A DNA stretch of 64,000 nucleotides, taken from Trichopria drosophilae (lineage: Eukaryota > Arthropoda > Insecta > Hymenoptera > Diapriidae). A program made the position numbers and the translations under genes. Location: the NCBI GenBank assembly GCA_030407085.1, contig CM059587.1, forward strand, positions 30,787,001-30,851,000. Direction: 5' to 3'. This document shows, piece after piece, positions 58,545 to 64,000 of the stretch (its first letter is position 1; each line of letters starts with the position of its first letter). The notes under the pieces are model-generated. The model searched no databases. It saw only the letters and a list, made by a program, of their open reading frames with translations, and was not told the DNA's origin.

Positions 58545-59855
58545 TTTATTAATTAATTAATTTATTTTTTTTATTTATTTACCCTCTACCTTGCTTAAAA
58601 TAATACTGACAAAAATATGCTAAAATTCTTTTGTTTCAATGCATTTTATTTAAGTGTGTTAAGACTTACTGGTGATACCACGTCTCAATCATTAAAAATG
58701 GCAGAACCAATATGTTTAAAACATTTCGTAACCTGTTGGTTACGCGTCTGGCATACGATTTCCAAAATAAAAAATGTTTGGTGCAAAATGGCTGATTAAA
58801 AATAAACAATAGCAGTTATTTATAAAATGTGTTATCCTAATGTGTTTGTGTTCCTTGAAACCACAATATCGCAATAAAAAAACGCAAAATTCATTAGTTT
58901 AATGTAACGTAAAACATTCAGTTTTAAACACAACTTAATTATTAGAAAGTGAAAAGTCGTAATTACAGAATGTCCTATTTGTCGTTTTCGTTTTTTTATA
59001 TTTTTCTTTATTCATTTACGAAAATATTCTGGTGTTAGTGGTAAATACTCGAGTAATGAGTCCTATTTATTAACAAAATTTGATAATAGTTGAAAAATTA
59101 TATATAATAATTAAATTTATTAAATGTCTGAAGCAAATTTTGTACTAAACAAGTTTAAATTTTGTCAATATAGATGTAAAATTGTATGTACTTAAACTGT
59201 GCAACGTTAGAACCCAACGAACATTCAAAGTATTTGTTTATTTTATGTTCAAAAAATAGTAGAAAGTATTACTTTTAAATTTTCGCAATATTTACATCAT
59301 TTTAGAAACATAGTTTAACAAAAGTGACTTTGCAATGTCTTAACGTGATCGCTGTTGCGTTTATGGCAGATAAAATCTTAAATAGCATACATTTACCATT
59401 AAGTCACTTTTTAACTTTCGTGACATTTCCCCGAAGTTTGTACTAACGAAATGCACAAGTTACATAGAGGCAATAAATCCGAAAGAGTATAAAATGCAGT
59501 ACAAGACACGGTTATGAAGCGACGTGTGAAAATACCGAGAGGTGCAGTCGCGTGCATTGGGGCAGGCCATTTAGTTTAAAATGTTTCTGCCCTCGGTTTC
59601 AATCCGAACTTTTAATGTTTCATATTACCATAAATGTCAAACTCGCGATGAAATTTGCTTCAATTAAGAAACTGTGGTTCAACTTTTTAACAATTTCGCA
59701 TTTGTATCATTAATTAAAATATACAAAACGTCAATTTTCTACTCATCAGAAAAAAGTAGCCAACAAAACTATTTCGAATCTATACTCCTTAACCCTTTAA
59801 AGTATACAACTTTCTCTTTCATAGTAAACAGTTGAAATTGGCACTGAGGGGGTTT
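58545..59855. other. AT-rich intronic stretch, nothing recognised
   Basis: No gene, RNA or repeat pair seen. Confidence 0.4.
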
Positions 59856-59861
59856 TCATGG

Positions 59862-60000
59862 TTCAAAATGTTGGATCCATGATAGCGGACAAAAATTAAA
59901 AATTAGCAACGACCCTAAATTACACAAATAAGTTTCGAGTTATCCAACTAATTTTTGTTTTTCGTCCACCACATTGGATCCACCATTTTTAATTTCTGAA
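59862..60000. repeat. Inverted repeat related to 30597-30781
   Basis: TTCAAAATGTTGGATCCATGA and AGCGGACAAAAATTAAAAATT on the left pair with CTAATTTTTGTTTTTCGTCC and CACATTGGATCCACCATTTT on the right. The shared GGATCC-ATGG-GGACAAAA arm links it to the hairpin at 30.6 kb. A phrase at 60187 (GATGTGCCGAAAG) just after it resembles 6588. Confidence 0.6.
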
Positions 60001-60219
60001 ATTCAGTATCATGTTCGTAATCAAAGGTTCCAAAAATTCCGAAGCACCAAATTTCCAACAAAGCTGATCCATTTCGGAGTATCACTATGCTGCAAAAGGT
60101 TAACGAGTCTTGAAATAAATTCGATGTGCCCGATGGACATTATTTTATTTAAAAAATATATTCCCACGTTGAAGACATTTTTATCTTAGAGATGTGCCGA
60201 AAGAGACAAAGATACAGCT

Positions 60220-60730
60220 AATTAAAAATATTACAAAATAATGGCGTTGCCGAAATACCTTCGGGTCTTATTGTGTAGTCCACATAAAATTTTGCGCTTG
60301 GCCTTTTTCGTGTCGAGAAACGGAAAGCGGAGCGGCGGTTTACCGTTGCGTTGCACATAAAGCCAAGTGCCGTGTGCGGCATTAGGCCGTTTTCCCTTGC
60401 AACACGTAACAATGCAACGTAGCTAAAGAGTTGCGAAAGCTCCTTTCCTCGCCAGTCTGCCGCGCCGTCTCGTCTGTCGTAATTTACAGGGCGAAGCGAG
60501 GCCGATTCTAAAAGCCGATTGTGTCTCCGCGAATCCCGTACCTCGAATACGGAACAAAAAACAAAATACAAACAAAAAATATAAAAAAAACCAACGATTT
60601 GTTCGTAAAGTTTGTTCCCTTTAATTGACTCGTCGAGAGAATGGTGGAGTTTGCGCTCGTTAGATCGTACGAATACACACCGGTAGTTTGTCAAGATTGC
60701 GGCAGTCACAAAATTGGTAACAATTATCGA
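60220..60730. other. GC-richer patch with 163-codon minus frame, not recognised
   Basis: CpG-rich from 60290 to 60545 (GGAAAGCGGAGCGGCGG, GCCGCGCCGTCTCG). The minus frame (60709-60218) includes an AT-rich, F/Y-rich middle and no domain I know. Candidate regulatory island. Confidence 0.25.
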
Positions 60731-61059
60731 TCGATCTAATGTATCCTCACGAGTGGATGTATTTAATTAATTAACCGTCGGTTAGTTCGTTAATTAAACA
60801 TTTGTTTGGCGTTACGCAGTTGGAATAGTTGTTTCTGGTTCATTTTCTAACGTCCAATGTGCGGAATGTTTTTCCAAAGATTTTGTTACGTTTCATTTCT
60901 TCTGTGAAGGAATTTCCATTTCAAAGGGGTCCTGACAAAAATGTAAAAAGAGAAAAAATATAAATAAATAGTATAGAGTAAGGTTAAGGTCCCCACGTTG
61001 GGTGCCAAATAGATTTCATAACTGTTAATGAAAAATCAGAGTTTTCACAATGTTTTGGT

Positions 61060-61310
61060 TATTTTATGACCCAAAAACAGATGATATAGAAGACAAAAAG
61101 ATGGAGCACAGTATTTGAAACGCACCAAAGGCAGTGAGTTTGGTTGGCAACACTGTCAATTTGGTTCATGTATTTGAAATATTGGTTGGGAAAAGCAAAC
61201 CGATTCAGAAATAATACATGAGTTTGTTTATACAAATAAATCAATTTGGTTTCGTTAATCGAACTCGTTCGATTTGTATAATAAACCAAATAACCAAAAT
61301 GGGTTAGACC
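61060..61310. repeat. AACCAAAT/TTTGGTT-rich repeat
   Basis: TTTGGTTGG, TTTGGTTCATG, AATATTGGTTGGG, AATTTGGTTTCG and AAACCAAATAACC recur. The style matches the AACCAA-type element at 24800-26010, suggesting a second, shorter relative. Confidence 0.35.
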
Positions 61311-61477
61311 GCAGGATAAGCCGAATTGTGGTCTTTTATTTATTGGTATATTTTTATTTGATCAAATAATGTAATGACGTCATCAAATTAATTTAATCTC
61401 ACGATAAAGGTAATAAATTTTAATTAAGAATTTCAATGAGCGAAATCTTATTATCAACGTCGTTATCTACCACTTCC

Positions 61478-62130
61478 TTAATCGGACACTACGATCAATG
61501 GAGCAGATGTCGTCGAAGCAAAAATTATTCTAATGTTTAGAGAAAGTAAACGTCTGTTACGCTTATCGCCCACTTGCGGAGATCGTCGATAGGATCGCGT
61601 GGGCGTCGTGAGTTCAAATGCATATAAAATTGCGATAAACGCCTTCGTGGAGAGATACACACGCCGGTATTGCAAATGCGCTTGAATCAAGCGCGAGATA
61701 CAAGGGGAGTCCTCGAAACAGGTATATAAGGAAGACACCTTAAAAATTGCTCGCTCGAGCGAATAATATCCGGCGCGCGATTTGCACGGGCACAGCTGTA
61801 ACACCCGTATGCACCTGAGTCGTTGCATATGCCGAAGACGCACACGTTGCATAATTGTTCTTAGCGCTCTCGGGCCTTTCCTAGGAGAATTTATTTCAGT
61901 TAAGTTTTTAACGGTTGACGAGGCGTCGCATCTATATACTGGTTCCTTTGTTCTCCCAGGAACTGCTAAAAACGGGTTTTCTAATCTTCCATCCCGGTGG
62001 AGGGACACGTGACTTTTGACCTTTGTGGACATCTCGTACGGGACGGGATGTGGTATATACTGTAAAAAACATCTACTGATATCGGACAATGGAGACAATA
62101 ACATAATTATCGTGGACCATGTATTTCTAA
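61478..62130. other. Intronic stretch under a 319-codon minus frame
   Basis: The longest open frame in the window (62437-61478, minus) covers this stretch and also the MITE at 62143-62402. It is open by chance in CpG-rich DNA: it reads through a transposon, has no domain, and shows no splice support. I see no other feature. Confidence 0.5.
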
Positions 62131-62142
62131 AGATTGTAAGTA

Positions 62143-62402
62143 CAGTAGAGCCCTGGTATATTTGCCTACTCGGTTCCTGGATTTTCCCTAGCGTCTCGTT
62201 ATATTTATAAAAGAAGCGGGGCGCCGCTTCTCCCACTCCTCTCAGTCGCGTTATGTTCGTGACGTCACAGCAGGCCCTTCCTGAGGCCCCAGCACGCAAG
62301 GTGGGGGAAAAAGAGAGCGGCGGGAGGTAAATATAACTCGACGGAACCGGCAAATATACTGGGACGTAAATTGCAAGACGCAAATACACCGGGACTCTAC
62401 TG
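62143..62402 (+). mobile_element. Pogo/mariner-like MITE, copy 2, 260 bp with TA target duplication
   Basis: Starts CAGTAGAGCCCTGGTATATTT and ends ACACCGGGACTCTACTG, a TIR with the outer CAGTAGAG exact, flanked on both sides by TA (62141-62142 and 62403-62404). CAG termini and a TA target fit the pogo/Tigger branch of Tc1/mariner. The body matches 30210-30467. No transposase, so it depended on an autonomous relative. This is the better preserved of the two copies. Confidence 0.85.
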
Positions 62403-62419
62403 TACTGGATTGGCTGGAT

Positions 62420-62680
62420 TATATTAAAATTTTGCATTGGTTAATTTGAATTGGTGTGTTTGAACAGAAGACAAGAATTACTTCTAAACAGACTAATCAC
62501 CATTAAGTCTACAAGGTCGACGCAAAGTGGCGAAGAAACATGGATATTGTTAACACATGCGCCGAAGGTCGGCCAACTGCTAATTTGGCGCCCTAGGGTA
62601 CGAAATAGACTTGTTGCGCCGGGGCGGAAATAAAATGCTTACTCATTACGTTTCTTCGATTTTACCAGTCATCTGATAGT
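62420..62680. other. Short stretch, nothing recognised
   Basis: A 60-codon plus frame without motif; no repeat seen. Confidence 0.4.
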
Positions 62681-62689
62681 ACGGAAATT

Positions 62690-63130
62690 AATGACTTTGC
62701 TCACTCTCCCTTTCGCGGGAAAAATGCGTGATCCACCGAGACGTTGCGACTCGAGAGAGTAGTTACGCGTTTCGCCAGCAATCGCTCGCTTGATCGCTCA
62801 CTCGCATATCGAGTAAATAGACGACAGAAGTGACGAACGTGGGACGCGCAATACACACGCGTAAGCAATGTGGGTCACTAGGAAATCGTTTATCTTCCTG
62901 CCGACAAACCCCCGCTCACCCCGTCGTCCATATACAGACAATGTCGCCGTAGTCGTCGCAGGCGAATGTCGTCTTACGAAACATATTTTTTGCCAATTTT
63001 TTCGCCGTACGGCAACTCGCCTACATTGTTCGGGCTTTTCCATTGTCTCCCACGTTTAGAAAATCGACGAGCAACACCCTTCTTTTGCAACTTTCGAACT
63101 TGTTTAGTTAGAGGAAGGAGAATGGGAGGG
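62690..63130. promoter_or_regulatory. GC-richer island with E2F-like site
   Basis: TTTCGCGGGAAA at 62711-62722 is a close match to the E2F consensus (TTTSSCGS). The island is CpG-dense with GCG-rich phrases (GGGACGCGCAATACACACGCG near 62852). It may be an alternative promoter or enhancer. Frames on either strand are shadows of each other. Confidence 0.35.
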
Positions 63131-63139
63131 GGTATTGGA

Positions 63140-64000
63140 ATTCGTTATATTTTACGTGTTTACTAAAAATCCCGAGAGAAGACATTAAGAGTGACGTATA
63201 CATTCTGTCTAAATTTAAATTAGACAAAAACGACTAATGAAGAAGCAAAAAGACAGTGAAGAATTGAATTAGTAATGATTTTTATTAATAAAGTATAAAA
63301 TAACATTATTAATCTAAGATTAGTAGAATTCGTAATTCGAAATTAAGTTTAGTTATGTTTCCTTCTAATAGTTACGTTTTCCAATTCTAGATGGGACACA
63401 TTTTATTAAAATTAGAAAGAATAATGTGAAATGTAGCTGTTACATTTTTTAGAATAAAAGAAAAGTAATTTTTCATGTACAGCATACGTGCGAACGTCTG
63501 TTGCACAGAAGCTGCTGCTTTCTAAAGTTTACGTTCATAAAAACGGAGTTCACGTTCTTTGTGTGTCAAGGCTTGAGTAACGTAAAAATCACGTAAGCAA
63601 GCGTAGGTATGTATATACAAGGAATAACGGTAAAATTCTTAAAGAAATCGGTCATTTTTCATAAATATTTGATCTTAAACAAAAAATATGGAGCGCTTAC
63701 ATTGTAGAAAAAAAGTTAGAAAAAAATTATAGTTAACCATGGTTTATTAAATTATGTTTATCAAGTAGCATTATAACCGATGTTCTAGGTCGGGTTATTA
63801 AAATAAATATTTAAAACCAATTCATAAAACAACCAATAATATATTTACAATTCAGGAAAACACTAACAATAAAATAACAATGAAAAAAACGGGGCACGCT
63901 AAAAGGAATGATCTAACAAGTGGGGTTCGGGAATTCGACGCGAAGGTGAAATTACTTTTAACATATGACCGAAGTAACGCTATAAAAAAAAGGAAAGGAA
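63140..64000. other. AT-rich intronic end of the window
   Basis: No gene, repeat pair or splice signal of quality; the intron seems to continue past the window. Confidence 0.5.

Larger units (their letters stand above)
1146..64000 (+). other. Very long first intron, continuing beyond the window
   Basis: From 1146 to the end there is no convincing ordinary exon on the plus strand. There are three zero-length-exon splice sites (27978, 41254, 58480), transposon relics and GC-richer islands. At least 62.8 kb of intron is therefore inferred. Recursive sites are characteristic of introns tens of kilobases long in insects. The alternative is that this is partly intergenic DNA with separate transcripts. 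A saw-tooth decline of nascent RNA reads with resets at the three junctions would confirm the model. Confidence 0.55.

Noticed and set aside
60218..60709. 163-codon minus frame
   Set aside because: The middle is F/Y-rich from an A-rich tract, and no domain or splice signal was found.
61478..62437. 319-codon minus frame, the longest in the window
   Set aside because: It runs through a MITE (62143-62402), has no recognisable domain and no splice support; it is open by chance in CpG-rich DNA.
1..64000. CRISPR arrays, bacterial operons or prophage
   Set aside because: No regularly spaced repeats and no dense coding; the DNA is eukaryotic intron in character.

Overview
The window reads as non-coding DNA of an animal, most likely an insect. 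No open frame resembles a recognisable conserved protein. The sequence is AT-rich, with GC-richer patches, many short inverted-repeat transposons and scattered CCTAA/TTAGG-type motifs (the insect telomere unit). The insect assignment is an inference; a hymenopteran or another TTAGG insect would fit, but no gene was found that would fix the taxon.

The simplest model is one very long plus-strand intron. A GC-rich promoter-like block (about 1-780) and a presumed 5' untranslated exon (about 780-1145) end in a good splice donor (GTGAGC at 1146). No convincing ordinary exon follows. Instead there are three plus-strand sites where a branch-point sequence, a pyrimidine tract and CAG are fused directly to GTAAGT: junctions 27978/27979, 41254/41255 and 58480/58481. 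This is the architecture of recursive splice sites (ratchet points) known from long introns of Drosophila. Each is followed within 49-73 bases by a second donor, as expected for a short RS-exon. They would cut the intron into steps of about 26.8, 13.3 and 17.2 kb, plus a last step that leaves the window. I could not identify the gene.

The rest of the intron is a patchwork. (1) Non-autonomous DNA transposons: a pogo/mariner-like family with TA target sites (30.2 kb, 62.1 kb), other TIR elements (9.46, 24.4, 25.15, 33.4 kb), and a composite TIR element carrying two inverted tRNA-like units (8.4-9.3 kb). (2) Fold-back elements with long arms (3.8-4.3, 19.5-20.4, 31-32 kb). (3) Unusual inverted arrays of an A-tract plus CCGACA unit (1.7, 3.7, 46.0 kb). 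(4) Diverged repeat pairs within the window (6.05/23.5, 14.7/57.5, 17.05/19.3, 30.6/59.9 kb). (5) GC-richer islands that may be enhancers or alternative promoters (7.6-8.3, 12.5-13.2, 26.2-26.9, 32.2-32.6, 42.6-43.2, 46.3-46.6, 54.4-54.6, 56.4-56.8, 60.2-60.7, 62.7-63.1 kb). (6) Four or five CTCF-like motifs between 8.8 and 28.2 kb. A few coding-like scraps (11.35-11.58 kb minus, 47.48-47.62 kb plus, 47.92-48.08 kb minus) are listed at low confidence.
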